DNA of 42,290 bases from NCBI RefSeq assembly GCF_014648115.1, contig NZ_BMQM01000031.1, positions 1 to 42,290 on the forward strand. Direction: 5' to 3'. The stretch comes from Deinococcus seoulensis (GTDB taxonomy: Bacteria > Deinococcota > Deinococci > Deinococcales > Deinococcaceae). Position numbers and translations under genes: made by a program. Below are positions 27,678-42,207 of the stretch, piece by piece. Under the pieces are notes generated by a model. The model searched no databases and was not told where the DNA came from. It saw nothing but the letters and a program-made list of their open reading frames with translations. The number at the start of each line of letters is the position of its first letter. Within the stretch, counting starts at the first letter, position 1.

Positions 27678-29111
27678 GTGAGCACGGAGAAACTCGCGCT
27701 GACCACGAATTCGGGTGCCCGCAAACCTGCCTCGGCGGGTGGAGCACATAACTCCCTGGCCGCCGAACTGACGCGCCTGCTGGGGCCGCGCAAGGTGCTG
27801 TCGAACCTGTCCGAACGCCTGAACTACCGCTACGACGCTATCCAGTTCGGTGCCACGCCGCTGGCCGTCGTGCTGCCCGAAAGCACCGGGGACGTGGTGG
27901 CCGCCGTGCGGGCGGCGCGCGCGGCGGGCGTGCCCATCGTGGGGCGCGGCGCGGCCAGCGGCCTGTCGGGCGGCGCGGCCCCCACCGAACCCGGACTGGT
28001 GATCTCGTTCACGCGCATGACCCGCCTGACCATCCACCCCGAGCGGCGTGAGGCGCAGGCGCAGGCGGGCGTGATCACCCTGGCCGTCAGCGACGCTGCC
28101 AGACCGCACGGCCTGATCTACCCGCCGGACCCCGCCAGTTTCCGCACGAGCACCATCGGCGGGAACCTTGCGGAGAACGCGGGCGGCCCCATGTGCTTCA
28201 AGTACGGCGTGACCGGCGATTACGTCCGCGCCCTGAGCTTCGTGGACGCAGACGGAGAGGAGCACCACGTCACCCGCGACGCCTTCGACCTCGCCGGACT
28301 GCTGATCGGCTCCGAGGGCACCCTGGGCCTGATCACCGAGGCCACCCTGCGCCTGATCCCGCCCGCCACGCACACCCGCACCCTCATGGCGCACTTCCCC
28401 GAGGTCGGCGCGTGCGCCGAGGCGGTCAGCGCCGCCATCGCCGCCGGGGCGGTGCCCAGCAAACTGGAGTTCATGGACCGCGCCTGCACGAACGCCGTCG
28501 AGGACTACCTGAACCTCGGCCTGCCCCGAGACGCCGAGGCCGTCCTGCTGGTCGACACCGACGGAGACGACCTGAACACCGTGCAGGACGAACTGCAACT
28601 CGTGGCCGACGCCTGCGAACGCGCCGGAGGCACCGTGCGCCGCGCCGCCACCGACGCCGAGGGAGCCGCCCTGTGGCGCGCGCGGCGCAGCGTCAGCCCC
28701 GCGCTGGGCCGCATCCGCCCGCAACGCATGAACGAGGACATCGTCGTGCCCCGCTCGGCCCTCCCGGACGTGGTCCGCGAGATCCGCGCCCTCGGCGACG
28801 CCAGCCCCTTCCGGCTCGTGCAGTTCGGGCACATCGGAGACGGGAACCTGCACCCCAACATCCTGTTCGACCCCCGCCGCGAGGACACCCACGCCGTGCA
28901 CGACCTCGCGCACCAGATCGCCCTCGTCGCCATCCGGCACGGCGGCGTCCTGAGCGGCGAGCACGGCATCGGCTCCATGAAACGCGACTTCATGACCGAC
29001 GCCGTCGACCCCGGCACCCTGAAGGCCCTGTGGAACGTCAAACGCGCCCTCGACCCGCACCTCGCCCTGAACCCCGGCAAGATTCTTCCTGCGGAAGGAG
29101 TGAACGGGTGA
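27678..29111 (+). CDS. glcD: Glycolate oxidase FAD-linked subunit
   Basis: A 477-residue flavoprotein of the FAD-binding type 4 (PCMH) family that oxidises glycolate or a related 2-hydroxy acid. The FAD-binding half includes [13 protein letters not shown] (about residues 90-102) and [22 protein letters not shown] with KYGVTGDYV. The C-terminal substrate half has [16 protein letters not shown] and [18 protein letters not shown], both typical of GlcD/D-lactate dehydrogenase relatives. The GTG at 27678 follows GGAGGAGGG. The first 30 residues are less conserved. It lies between glcF and glcE, separated by family 2 repeats on both sides. Confidence 0.92.
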   Translation: MSTEKLALTTNSGARKPASAGGAHNSLAAELTRLLGPRKVLSNLSERLNYRYDAIQFGATPLAVVLPESTGDVVAAVRAARAAGVPIVGRGAASGLSGGAAPTEPGLVISFTRMTRLTIHPERREAQAQAGVITLAVSDAARPHGLIYPPDPASFRTSTIGGNLAENAGGPMCFKYGVTGDYVRALSFVDADGEEHHVTRDAFDLAGLLIGSEGTLGLITEATLRLIPPATHTRTLMAHFPEVGACAEAVSAAIAAGAVPSKLEFMDRACTNAVEDYLNLGLPRDAEAVLLVDTDGDDLNTVQDELQLVADACERAGGTVRRAATDAEGAALWRARRSVSPALGRIRPQRMNEDIVVPRSALPDVVREIRALGDASPFRLVQFGHIGDGNLHPNILFDPRREDTHAVHDLAHQIALVAIRHGGVLSGEHGIGSMKRDFMTDAVDPGTLKALWNVKRALDPHLALNPGKILPAEGVNG

Positions 29112-29178
29112 TGGTTGAAAGGAGATGGACGAACGGCCGCGCTGGTTCCATCAACCACCGACCATCAACCATTCACTC
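29107..29178 (+). repeat. Dispersed repeat, family 2, between glcD and glcE
   Basis: GGTGATGGTTGAAAGGAGATGG begins the element, and CCATCAACCACCGACCATCA...CCATTCAC (29150-29178) is its imperfect inverted end. It resembles 11478-11567 upstream of leuS. It overlaps the last codons of glcD and stops before the glcE SD. Confidence 0.6.
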
Positions 29179-29193
29179 TGCCGGAGGCGCCCC

Positions 29194-29840
<647 letters not shown>

Positions 29841-29841
<1 letters not shown>

Positions 29842-29915
29842 TACGGACTGCCGTTTGTTTCGTTAACAACCCGGTGGTGTTCCGGATTGCCAGCGAAACA
29901 AACGGCAGTCCGTAT
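29841..29915. repeat. Family 1 repeat, inverted-dimer palindrome with 22-bp perfect arms
   Basis: The arm 29841-29862 (ATACGGACTGCCGTTTGTTT plus CG) is the exact reverse complement of 29894-29915, around a 31-nt centre. Both arms match the right end of copy B (23066-23079), so this is two right ends facing each other. As RNA it would make a very stable hairpin and may end the glc transcript. Confidence 0.85.
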
Positions 29916-30004
29916 GACCGGAGCAGTGTCCTGTGACCGGATAAGGAACACCCTGCGCCGCACGACAGACTGTCAGAATCAAATACCCCCCTGACCGGAA
30001 TCAC

Positions 30005-30016
30005 TATCATGAGCAG

Positions 30017-30019
<3 letters not shown>
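30005..30019 (+). promoter_or_regulatory. Leaderless -10 box of the nucleotidase gene
   Basis: TATCAT (30005-30010), 6 nt, GTG (30017). Confidence 0.5.
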
Positions 30020-31933
<1,914 letters not shown>

Positions 31934-31954
31934 ACGCACAGCAGCAAAGAGAAA

Positions 31955-31979
31955 GCCCCCCACCAGTACAGTGGGGGGC
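31955..31979. terminator. Bidirectional terminator between convergent genes
   Basis: GCCCCCCAC (31955-31963) pairs with GTGGGGGGC (31971-31979). On the - strand the stem is followed by TTTCTCTTTG and on the + strand by CTTCTCC. It separates the nucleotidase from the lipoprotein gene. Confidence 0.75.
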
Positions 31980-31998
31980 CTTCTCCTGACGGTGGAAG

Positions 31999-33894
31999 TT
32001 AGGAAGGATTCTTCTTGACAACCACTTCGCCGCCCTGGTAGTAGCGGGTAAAGCCAGTCTTCAGGTCCTGCACGATGTAATCAATGCGGTAACTGCCCTC
32101 ATCCTTGAACGCCTGCGTGACACTCAGGACTGTTCCAGCAGGCAGCACCGGGTCAATACGCTGGCGGGTGGGTGTCAGGGTCGCCATACTGTTGTCGTAA
32201 GCGAGTGTGATGACCCGAACTTCGTTGGTCGTCGAGCCGGGAATGGTCCAGGTCGCAGAGGTGGGGTTGACGGCTCCGGGCGTGCTGTCGGGAACGACCG
32301 TAGTGACAACGCCGGAACCCAGGCCCGCGATCATTGATTCGCTGGCAGTCCGGCTGATGCGGATGGGCATCTCCTGAATATTGGCATTGGTGCCGTCATA
32401 GGAGGTGACACGCATGGTGTAGTTGCCGTTCTGCACGTAAGGTTGAGCGTCCATCAGTGCGCCCAGTTCAAAGACGCGGAACATGATGCCTGCAAGATTG
32501 ACGGGCACGTTATAGGAATAAGGCGCCGAGGGGCAGACCTGTCCGCTCACGGCCGTCGCTGGGTCGCAGACCAGATCGACCCGCAGACTGGAGACCCCAT
32601 TGTCGTCACTGGTCTGAATGGCAATCGCAGACGTGCGCGTGATGATGGCGCGGGTAGGTGTGGCGTAAGGATCGGCAATGTATCCAGGCATCAGGATGCT
32701 CAGGGCTGGCGGTTTGTTGTCGCTGACCTGCGTGGTGACGTTGTTGCTGCTGCTCAGACTGCGCGTACTGCCGTCTGCCAGGATGGCCTGGGCCGTAGCG
32801 GTAATGTTATAGGTGTTGCTCGAGAATTCCGGTCCGATGATATCCAGCGGAATGAACGCCTCGTAGATGCCCGAACTGACCTGAAGGGCCTGTCCATATA
32901 CAGTCTTGACGACCTGCCCACGGAAGTCGCGTACCTCGAGTTTCACGTCGTCTGTGCCGCTGATCGGCTGGAGTTTGAACGTGCTGACGGACTGCCGGAA
33001 CTGAACCCGGACCGTGGTGGGTCCCGTGATCGTGGCGCCCGCATCGGGACTCACGATGGACATGGTCGGAGCCGCCACGTTGAGGATGTTTACCGTCTGG
33101 AGGCTACTTTCGCCGCGCAGATTGCTCTCGGTCAGTGCGATGGCTCTCAGGGTCAGGTTGCCATCAGCGTATTTCGTCGTATCGATGCTGAAGGTCGCGT
33201 TCGCGTTGGCGCTGGTGTAGGTGGTGTTGTCGATGTTGCCCTTGCTGTCACGGACTTCCAGCACGAGGCTCTTGACCTTGCTGGTCACGTCGAAGTTCCC
33301 TGACACGCTCACGCTCAAGCTGCCGCTGAAAGGCGGCGTACCAGTTGAATTGATGGTGATAAGAGGCGCTGGCGCCGTTTCTGCAGGAGTTCCCGAACCG
33401 TCGCCGCCCGTGGTCGTTTTCGATGTGAAGGTGAACGGAACAGCGTTCTGTGAGTCGTTAAAGCGGACGGACAGCGGCAGGCTGGTGACCGCAGGATTAG
33501 CGGCCAGAACCTTGCTGAACAAGTCGGCGTCACTGATGGTTCTTTCCACGCTGCGGTCGGCTGGCGTGGTACCCGGATCGTTGTAATTGCAACTGCTGGT
33601 GGTGTTGGCACACGTGAAGCCGGAGGGCAGCGTGAACGGGGAGAGGTTGACTGTCTCCGACTTGGCCGTATTACTGGTCGGGTCAGTCCAGGTGATGGTC
33701 GCGGTTGAGACCGTCACTTCACGGCCGCCGGCCTTGTTCGTAAAGGTGAAACTGGTCGAGCCGGGCAGATTTCCGGAGGCGGCCGTGACAGTGCTCGATT
33801 TGGCACTCACAGCCACAGAGCCCCCCTCCGGGGAAGTCTGTGATCCGCAGGCCGCAAGAATCAGGGAAAGGGTCAGGAGTGGAAGTTTCTTCAT
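31999..33894 (-). CDS. Surface lipoprotein with Ig-like beta domains
   Basis: A 631-residue protein. The ATG at 33894 overlaps the rex stop (ATGA) and follows GGAGGA. Residues 1-16 are a lipoprotein signal (KKLPLLTLSLILAAC, lipobox LAAC with Cys16 as the lipidated residue). The rest is Ser/Thr/Asn-rich beta sequence with repeated Ig-like boundaries: APLITINSTGTPPFSGSLSV, APTMSIVSPDAGATITG and PPALSILMPGYI. It is probably anchored on the outer face of an envelope membrane. Base composition is visibly less GC-rich than the flanking genes, which may reflect amino-acid content or acquisition. No binding partner can be named. Confidence 0.75.
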   Translation of the reverse strand: MKKLPLLTLSLILAACGSQTSPEGGSVAVSAKSSTVTAASGNLPGSTSFTFTNKAGGREVTVSTATITWTDPTSNTAKSETVNLSPFTLPSGFTCANTTSSCNYNDPGTTPADRSVERTISDADLFSKVLAANPAVTSLPLSVRFNDSQNAVPFTFTSKTTTGGDGSGTPAETAPAPLITINSTGTPPFSGSLSVSVSGNFDVTSKVKSLVLEVRDSKGNIDNTTYTSANANATFSIDTTKYADGNLTLRAIALTESNLRGESSLQTVNILNVAAPTMSIVSPDAGATITGPTTVRVQFRQSVSTFKLQPISGTDDVKLEVRDFRGQVVKTVYGQALQVSSGIYEAFIPLDIIGPEFSSNTYNITATAQAILADGSTRSLSSSNNVTTQVSDNKPPALSILMPGYIADPYATPTRAIITRTSAIAIQTSDDNGVSSLRVDLVCDPATAVSGQVCPSAPYSYNVPVNLAGIMFRVFELGALMDAQPYVQNGNYTMRVTSYDGTNANIQEMPIRISRTASESMIAGLGSGVVTTVVPDSTPGAVNPTSATWTIPGSTTNEVRVITLAYDNSMATLTPTRQRIDPVLPAGTVLSVTQAFKDEGSYRIDYIVQDLKTGFTRYYQGGEVVVKKNPS

Positions 33895-34589
33895 GCGGGG
33901 TCCTCCGGGGTGGGGGCGTCTTTGAGGTGTGGGTTGAGGATGTAGAAGGCGAGGCGTTTCATGCCTGCGAGGAAGTCGACGTTTTCGACGATGAGACCAC
34001 GCCATTCGTCACTGATTTCTTGCATGCCGGTGCGTTCGTGGGTGCGGGGTTGGATGACGACTGGGGCGAAGTTCAGGATGCCTTTGATGCCGGCGTCGGC
34101 GAGGGCCTGTGCGGCGTCCTGGGCGTGTTCGGGTGGGACGGCGAGGAAGCCCATGTCGACGGTGGTGTGGCGGGCGAAGTCGCGGAGTTCGTCGGTGTGG
34201 CGGACGGTGAGGCCGCGGACCTGCTGGCCGACGAGGGCGGGGTTCACGTCGAACAGGCCGACGTACTGGAACTGGTAGTCGCTGGCGCCGGGGTAGTTGG
34301 CGATGGCCTGTCCGAGGCGGCCGACGCCGACGATGACGACGTTCCAGGTGCGGTTCAGCCCGAGGACGCGGACGAGTTCGCGTTTGAGGACGGGGACGGT
34401 GTAGCCCATGCCGCGCGTGCCGAACCGGCCGAAGTACGCGAGGTCCTTGCGGACCTGGAAGGCGCTGACGCCGGCGCGTTCGGCGAGGTCGCTGCTGCTG
34501 GTGCGGCTGATCTCCTGCGTGTCGAGTTGTTCGAGGATGCGCAGGTAGGTGACGAGGCGGCTGATGGCGGCGGTGGGGATTTCTGCCAC
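33891..34589 (-). CDS. rex: Redox-sensing transcriptional repressor Rex
   Basis: A 232-residue DNA-binding repressor that senses the NADH/NAD+ ratio. The N-terminal winged helix has AISRLVTYLRILEQL, SSSDLAERAGVSAFQVRKDLAYFGRFGTRGMGY, the Rex recognition segment. The Rossmann domain begins NVVIVGVGRLGQAIANY (GxGxxG) and continues through LFDVNPALVGQQVRGL. Length is somewhat over the usual 205-225, with a Pro-rich C-terminus. The start is GTG 34589; one base separates it from the stop of the SPOR gene. Its place among cell-envelope genes is unusual. No clear Rex operator (TTGTGAA...TTCACAA) was seen upstream of the operon. Confidence 0.93.
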   Translation of the reverse strand: MAEIPTAAISRLVTYLRILEQLDTQEISRTSSSDLAERAGVSAFQVRKDLAYFGRFGTRGMGYTVPVLKRELVRVLGLNRTWNVVIVGVGRLGQAIANYPGASDYQFQYVGLFDVNPALVGQQVRGLTVRHTDELRDFARHTTVDMGFLAVPPEHAQDAAQALADAGIKGILNFAPVVIQPRTHERTGMQEISDEWRGLIVENVDFLAGMKRLAFYILNPHLKDAPTPEDPA

Positions 34590-34590
34590 G

Positions 34591-35634
34591 TTAGCGGATC
34601 CGGAAGCTGTCGAGGCCGTTGGTGGCGAGGCGGGTTTCGGTGCGGGTCAGTGCGTCGGGGTTGGCGTAGGGGCCGACGAGGACCGTGACTTTCTTGCCTT
34701 CGGGGGCGTTGACGGTGGGGTTGTATCCGAGGTCCCGGAGTTGCTGCACGAGGTTCTGGGCGCTTTCCACGCGGTCGAACGCGCCGACCTGCAGGTAGGT
34801 GGGGCCGCTGGGTGCGGGGGGCGTGGCAGCCGGAGTGGTGGCGGCCGGGGTGGTGGCGGCTGGTGTGGCCGGAGTCGCGGCGCCGCTCTGTGCGCGGGGC
34901 GGGTACAGCAGGGCGCTGGGGTAGGCGCGGTGCACGTCGGCGAGGGCCTGGCGGGCGCTCTGCTCGTCGGCGAACGGGCCGATCTGCGCGACGACCTGCG
35001 TGCCCACGTCGATGGGGTAGACGGTGTACCCGAGGCCCTGGACGGCGGCGGCGGCGTTCTGTGCGGCGGCCGCGCTGCTGAACGTGCCGAGCGTGATGCG
35101 GTAGTCGCTGCGCAGCGGGACGCGGGCCTCGCTGGTGGCGACGGCCCCCTCGGGGCGCGCGGCGACGGCCGTGCCGGGGGTGTCGTCCGTGGTGGCCTCG
35201 TCGGCCTGGGCTGCGTCCGTACTGGTCGCGTCCGGGCTGCTGGCGTCCGTGCTGGCCGGGTCGGCACTGGTGTCGTCGGTGTTCGTGTCGGCCACCTGCG
35301 GGTCGCCGATGGGCGCAGCCTCGATGACGGGGGTGTCGTCGGTGGCGGTGGCGGTGCCGGTCGTGGCCGTGTCGGTGGTGGTTGCGGCGCTGTCGGTGGT
35401 CGGGGCCGTCTCGATCGTTCCGGCGGGCGCCGTCTCGACCGTGCCGCCCGGAGCGCTGGGAATGCCGGTGTCGGCAGGGGCAGAGGCATTCGTGCCGTTG
35501 CTGGTCGCGCCGGGCGTGGTGGTCTGGGGCGTGCCGCGCAGCAGCAGCGTGCCGAACCCGCCCAGCAGCAGCAGGACCAGCAGGCCGATCAGCAGGTCGG
35601 GCCAGCGGCGCGGGCTGGTGGTGGACTTGCTCAT
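34591..35634 (-). CDS. SPOR-domain protein, single-pass membrane
   Basis: A 347-residue protein. A cytoplasmic stub SKSTTSPRRWPD is followed by a transmembrane helix (about 13-33, LLIGLLVLLLLGGFGTLLL). A long Thr/Ala/Asp-rich low-complexity linker spans about 35-170. Two SPOR-like domains follow, one from about 180 (YRITLGTFSSAAAAQNAAAA...VVAQIGPFADEQSARQAL) and one from about 275 (TYLQVGAFDRVESAQNLVQQL...VTVLVGPYANPDAL). SPOR domains bind denuded peptidoglycan, often at the division septum. The ATG overlaps the TPR gene stop (ATGA), so the two are co-translated. Confidence 0.85.
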   Translation of the reverse strand: MSKSTTSPRRWPDLLIGLLVLLLLGGFGTLLLRGTPQTTTPGATSNGTNASAPADTGIPSAPGGTVETAPAGTIETAPTTDSAATTTDTATTGTATATDDTPVIEAAPIGDPQVADTNTDDTSADPASTDASSPDATSTDAAQADEATTDDTPGTAVAARPEGAVATSEARVPLRSDYRITLGTFSSAAAAQNAAAAVQGLGYTVYPIDVGTQVVAQIGPFADEQSARQALADVHRAYPSALLYPPRAQSGAATPATPAATTPAATTPAATPPAPSGPTYLQVGAFDRVESAQNLVQQLRDLGYNPTVNAPEGKKVTVLVGPYANPDALTRTETRLATNGLDSFRIR

Positions 35635-37250
35635 TTCAGCGCTCCGGCGGCGCGGGCGTTCCCGAGGGCCGCGGCGGTCTTCAGGGACGCGCGGGCGTCG
35701 GTTTCACGGGTCTGGGCGCGCTGGGTCAGGCCCAGCAGGTACCACGCCTCGGCGTTCTTCGGGTCGTCGCTGACCAGGCCGCGCAGGATCGCCTCGGCTT
35801 CCGGGTAGCGTGCGCTGGCCAGCAGGGCGCTGGCGAGGTTCTGGCGGGCGGTGGGTGTGGGGTTCAGTTTCACGCTCTCGCTCAGGGCGGCGGCCGCTCC
35901 GGCGTAGTCCTTCTGCGCGTAGGCGCTGAGGCCCAGCCACAGGCTGGTGTCGGCGCTGGGCGCGCGCGTCTGGCTGGACGTCAGGGCCTTGATGGCCTGC
36001 GGGTACTGCCCCTGGCGGTACGCGGCGACGCCCTGCACGAACAGCGCGCGGGCCAGGGTGGCCTCGTCGGGGCGCAGCGTGAGGGCCAGCGCGGCGTCGC
36101 GGGCGGCCTCGGCGTTCTGGTTGAGGGTCAGGCGCACCCCGGCCAGCGCGGCACGGTAGGCGGCGTTGTCCGGCGCGAGCTTCACGGCGTTCTGGTAGAA
36201 GCTCAGCGCGCCGGGCCGGTCGTTTCGCAGGGCGCGCAGTTCGCCCACGCGGGCGAAGGCGACGGCGTTGCGGCCGTCCTCGCGGGTGGCGTCCTGCGCG
36301 GCGAACACGGCGGCGCGGGTGTCGCCGCTCTGGGCGAGGATGTCGGCCTTGCGCAGCAGCAGCGTGGCGCGGTCGCTGCCGTTGGCGGCGCGGGGCACGG
36401 CGGCGTCCAGTTCACGCGTGGCGCGTTCCGGCAGACCCTGCGCGACGTAGATGTCGGCCAGCAGCAGCGCGGCGTCCACGCGGGCGGGCGCCTGGGCCAG
36501 CAGCGCGTACACGCCGGGCAGCGCGGCGGCGCCCTGCCCGCTGAGGGTCCGGGCCTGCGCGAGGCGGTACTGCACGTCCAGGTTCTGCGGGTCGAGCGCG
36601 CTGATGGAGGCCAGCGTGCCGGTCAGGGCCGCGAAGTCGGCCTTGCGGGTCTGCTCGGAGGCGAGTGCCTCGAGGACCTGCTGCTGCGCGGCGGGACTCG
36701 CCTGGTCTTTCATCAGGGTCGCGGCCTGCCCGTACAGCGTGAGGGCCTGTTCGTGGTTACCGGCGCGGGTGGCGATCACGCCCAGGTTGTACGGCCCCTC
36801 GAAGCGGGTGGGTGCCAGCGCCGCGAACTGGGTGAATTCGAAGGTGGCGCCCCTGTCGTCGTTCTGCGCGAACAGCACCAGCCCCAGCCCGAAGTGCGGG
36901 GCGGGGTTGGTGTAGTTCTGCGTGATCAGCGACTCGAAGGCCGCGCGGGCCTGCGGGTAGTTCCGGGCCTGGAACGCGGCCTGCGCGGCGTCCAGTTGCG
37001 TCTGCTGTTCGGGAGTCAGGGGCGTGACGGTCACGGCGGGCGTCGCCGCGCTGCCTGCGCTGCTGGCCGGGTCGGCCGCCGTGCCGGGCGCGGTGGGAAG
37101 GTTCACTTGCGGGATGGCGGGCGTACCGGCAGATTGCAGGGTGTTCTGAATCCCGGCCGCGCCGACCGTCTCGATCATGGTCTGGGCGGCGCCGTGGCTG
37201 GCGAGGGCCAGCGTCAGGCCCAGCAGAACGGAACGTGTGTATTGCGTCAC
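35631..37250 (-). CDS. Exported TPR-repeat protein
   Basis: A 539-residue protein. The GTG at 37250 has AGGAGG 8 nt upstream. A signal peptide (about 1-22, RSVLLGLTLALASHGAAQ) leads into a Pro/Ala/Thr-rich stretch. From about residue 83 there are many tandem tetratricopeptide-like helix pairs (TPEQQTQLDAAQAAFQARNY, then HFGLGLVLFAQNDDRGATFE, PYNLGVIATRAGNHEQALTL, and so on to AWYLLGLTQRAQTRETDARA). TPR arrays are protein-binding scaffolds. It is the first gene of an operon with the SPOR protein, Rex and the lipoprotein, so a role in envelope assembly or septal wall organisation is inferred. Confidence 0.85.
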   Translation of the reverse strand: MTQYTRSVLLGLTLALASHGAAQTMIETVGAAGIQNTLQSAGTPAIPQVNLPTAPGTAADPASSAGSAATPAVTVTPLTPEQQTQLDAAQAAFQARNYPQARAAFESLITQNYTNPAPHFGLGLVLFAQNDDRGATFEFTQFAALAPTRFEGPYNLGVIATRAGNHEQALTLYGQAATLMKDQASPAAQQQVLEALASEQTRKADFAALTGTLASISALDPQNLDVQYRLAQARTLSGQGAAALPGVYALLAQAPARVDAALLLADIYVAQGLPERATRELDAAVPRAANGSDRATLLLRKADILAQSGDTRAAVFAAQDATREDGRNAVAFARVGELRALRNDRPGALSFYQNAVKLAPDNAAYRAALAGVRLTLNQNAEAARDAALALTLRPDEATLARALFVQGVAAYRQGQYPQAIKALTSSQTRAPSADTSLWLGLSAYAQKDYAGAAAALSESVKLNPTPTARQNLASALLASARYPEAEAILRGLVSDDPKNAEAWYLLGLTQRAQTRETDARASLKTAAALGNARAAGALK

Positions 37251-37345
37251 CTTGATGGCCTCCTGGTGTTCGGAAACGCGAGTAGCGTAGCATTAACCTC
37301 TATCGGAACCCTTACTCATGTGCGATTCGGGTACCCATGTGCGGT

Positions 37346-38401
37346 TCAGGCGGGCGCGGCCTGACCGCCTCCCGATTCGCCGCTGACCGCGTACGGGCGT
37401 TTCAGGGCCAGCTGCCCGCACGCCGCGCCCGCATCCCGCCCGCGCGAGCGGCGCACGCTGACATCCACCCCACGCGCTTCCAGGGTGTCGTAGAAGGCCT
37501 GGAGCTGCTCCTCGGTGGTGCTCTCGAAGTCCGAGCCGGGCCAGGGGTTCATGGGAATCAGGTTCACGTGGCTGACCATGCCGCGCAGCAGGTCGGCCAG
37601 CAGTTCCGCCTGCCACAGGTGATCGTTGATGCCCCTGAGCATGGTGTACTCCATGGTGATGCGGCGGCCCGTGACCGACTGGTACTCGCGGGCGGCGGCC
37701 ATGATCTCCTCGATGGAGTTCACCGCGCCGGTCGGGATGATGCGGCGGCGCGTCTCCTCGTCCGGGGCGTGCAGACTGATCGCCAGTTTGATGCCCAGGT
37801 CGTCCTCGGTCGCCAGCCTCTGGATGCCCTTGGCGATCCCCACGGTCGAGAGCGTCACGCGGCGTTTGCTCATGTCCAGCGCGTCCGGGTGCAGCAGGAT
37901 GCGCGCGGCCAGCATGGTGTTGTCGTAGTTCAGCATGGCTTCACCCATGCCCATGAACACCAGGTTGCGGATCTCGCGCGGCGCGAAGCCCTCGCCGCCC
38001 GCCACGGCCAGCACCTGCCCCACGATCTCGCCGGGCGTCAGGTTCCGGCCGAACCCCATCGCGCCCGTCGCGCAGAACGCACACTTGGCCGGGCAGCCGA
38101 CCATGGTGGACACGCAGATGGTCTTGCGGTCCAGGTACGGCATGTACACCGCCTCCATCTGCCGGCCGTCCATCAGCGTGAACAGGTACTTCACGCTGCC
38201 GTCGGCGCTGCGGACCGTCTCGATCAGCTTGAACGGGTTCAGCTGGTACGAGGCCTCCAGCTGGGCGCGGGCCTGGGCGGGCAGGTTGGTCATGGCGTCG
38301 AAGGTGCCCACGCCCTGCTCGAACACCCACTCCAGCAGCTGCTTGCGGCGGAAGCCCTGCAACGGGTAGGCGTCGGGGTGAAGGTCCAGTAAAAGCTCCA
38401 T
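37346..38401 (-). CDS. rlmN: 23S rRNA (adenine(2503)-C(2))-methyltransferase (and probable tRNA A37 methylase)
   Basis: A 351-residue radical SAM enzyme that methylates A2503 of 23S rRNA at C2, and in E. coli also A37 of some tRNAs. The cluster motif C103-x3-C107-x2-C110 lies in [13 protein letters not shown]. Family segments are [59 protein letters not shown] and [12 protein letters not shown]. The C-terminal catalytic Cys lies in [10 protein letters not shown]. The ATG at 38401 sits 6 nt after TACACT, which fixes the start against a longer in-frame option at 38446. Confidence 0.95.
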   Translation of the reverse strand: MELLLDLHPDAYPLQGFRRKQLLEWVFEQGVGTFDAMTNLPAQARAQLEASYQLNPFKLIETVRSADGSVKYLFTLMDGRQMEAVYMPYLDRKTICVSTMVGCPAKCAFCATGAMGFGRNLTPGEIVGQVLAVAGGEGFAPREIRNLVFMGMGEAMLNYDNTMLAARILLHPDALDMSKRRVTLSTVGIAKGIQRLATEDDLGIKLAISLHAPDEETRRRIIPTGAVNSIEEIMAAAREYQSVTGRRITMEYTMLRGINDHLWQAELLADLLRGMVSHVNLIPMNPWPGSDFESTTEEQLQAFYDTLEARGVDVSVRRSRGRDAGAACGQLALKRPYAVSGESGGGQAAPA

Positions 38402-38413
38402 GAAGACAGTGTA
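38399..38413 (-). promoter_or_regulatory. Leaderless -10 box of rlmN
   Basis: TACACT (38413-38408), 6 nt, ATG (38401). Confidence 0.55.
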
Positions 38414-38494
38414 CGGGGCGGGCGGCTCCCCTTCCGTGAGGCGCACCGCACCGCCAGTACCGCACCGCCAGCACTGGCCCTCGCGCCGCCAGGG

Positions 38495-39343
38495 TCAGAC
38501 CGGCGTGACCCGGCCCCCCACCCAGACCTCGGTGCCGCCCTCGGCCGGGGCGTACTGGGCGCTCAGGCGGGCAGGCTGACCGGGACGGCGCTGCGCCGCG
38601 CGGATCAGGGTACTGTCTGCCGGCAGGCGCCCCAGGTGGCCCAGCACGCCGGTCAGGCAGGCCAGCATGTTGCTGCTCGCGGCGTCCTCGGTAAAGCCCT
38701 TCAGCGGCCCGAACGCCCGGAAACTCACGTCCGCGCGGGCCGGGCCACCCATGCAGAACAGGATCAGGCCGGTCGTACCCGTCGCACGGTTCACGTCGCC
38801 CACGGCCGCGTCGTCCGGCACGAAGGCGTCCAGGGTGCCCGGGTCCGCGACCTCCGCCACCAGATTCGGGCGGCCCGTCCCGGCCACCCAGACCGGCCCG
38901 GTAGGGGAGAGCCCCAGTGTCGACAGGTCCGCCGTGACCGCCTGCACCGTCACCACGCCCTGACGCAGCAGCCACTCGCCGCCGCACAGCTGCGCCATCT
39001 GCACCTCGCCGCCTGCCTCCGGGTCGCCCTGCGTGACCTCCACCACGTCCAGCAGGCCCGCGCGGCCCTGCACGGCGCTCAGCGCGGCAATGGCGGCGCT
39101 GTCGCTGCTGCCCTTCTCACGGGTCGGCGTGAACACCCGCAGCCTCAGGCCCGTCGGGTCGGCCGCCTGCACGAACACACTCAGGGGCGCACCCGAGGCG
39201 GCCGCCCGCGCCTGCTCGTCGCCCCCCTCCAGAAAGACGGCCACCTGTTTTCCGCCGTTGCCGTCCGGCGCGGCGAACACCCGGCGCAGGTCCGGCACGG
39301 GCGCAGTCTCGGAGTCGGTGACGGGAGCGGGTTCAGCGTTCAT
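38495..39343 (-). CDS. PhzF family protein (isomerase-like)
   Basis: A 282-residue protein of the PhzF/DapF-like fold. Visible segments are [19 protein letters not shown] at the N-terminus (about 16-34), [35 protein letters not shown], where family members normally carry a catalytic acid and the E-x-x-x-CGHAT motif. The substitution here ([10 protein letters not shown]) departs from the usual CGH sequence, so activity may be altered. [19 protein letters not shown] and [16 protein letters not shown] match the second half. The ATG at 39343 follows CAGAAT at 6 nt. The reaction catalysed is unknown. Confidence 0.75.
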   Translation of the reverse strand: MNAEPAPVTDSETAPVPDLRRVFAAPDGNGGKQVAVFLEGGDEQARAAASGAPLSVFVQAADPTGLRLRVFTPTREKGSSDSAAIAALSAVQGRAGLLDVVEVTQGDPEAGGEVQMAQLCGGEWLLRQGVVTVQAVTADLSTLGLSPTGPVWVAGTGRPNLVAEVADPGTLDAFVPDDAAVGDVNRATGTTGLILFCMGGPARADVSFRAFGPLKGFTEDAASSNMLACLTGVLGHLGRLPADSTLIRAAQRRPGQPARLSAQYAPAEGGTEVWVGGRVTPV

Positions 39344-39355
39344 GCCGTCATTCTG
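39341..39355 (-). promoter_or_regulatory. Leaderless -10 box of the PhzF gene
   Basis: CAGAAT (39355-39350, one mismatch to TANNNT), 6 nt, ATG (39343). Confidence 0.4.
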
Positions 39356-39414
39356 ACCCACGGACCGTGCGCCACCGGCCGGGCCGTCTCGACACCTGCC
39401 CTCACGCGCTGCCC

Positions 39415-42207
<2,793 letters not shown>

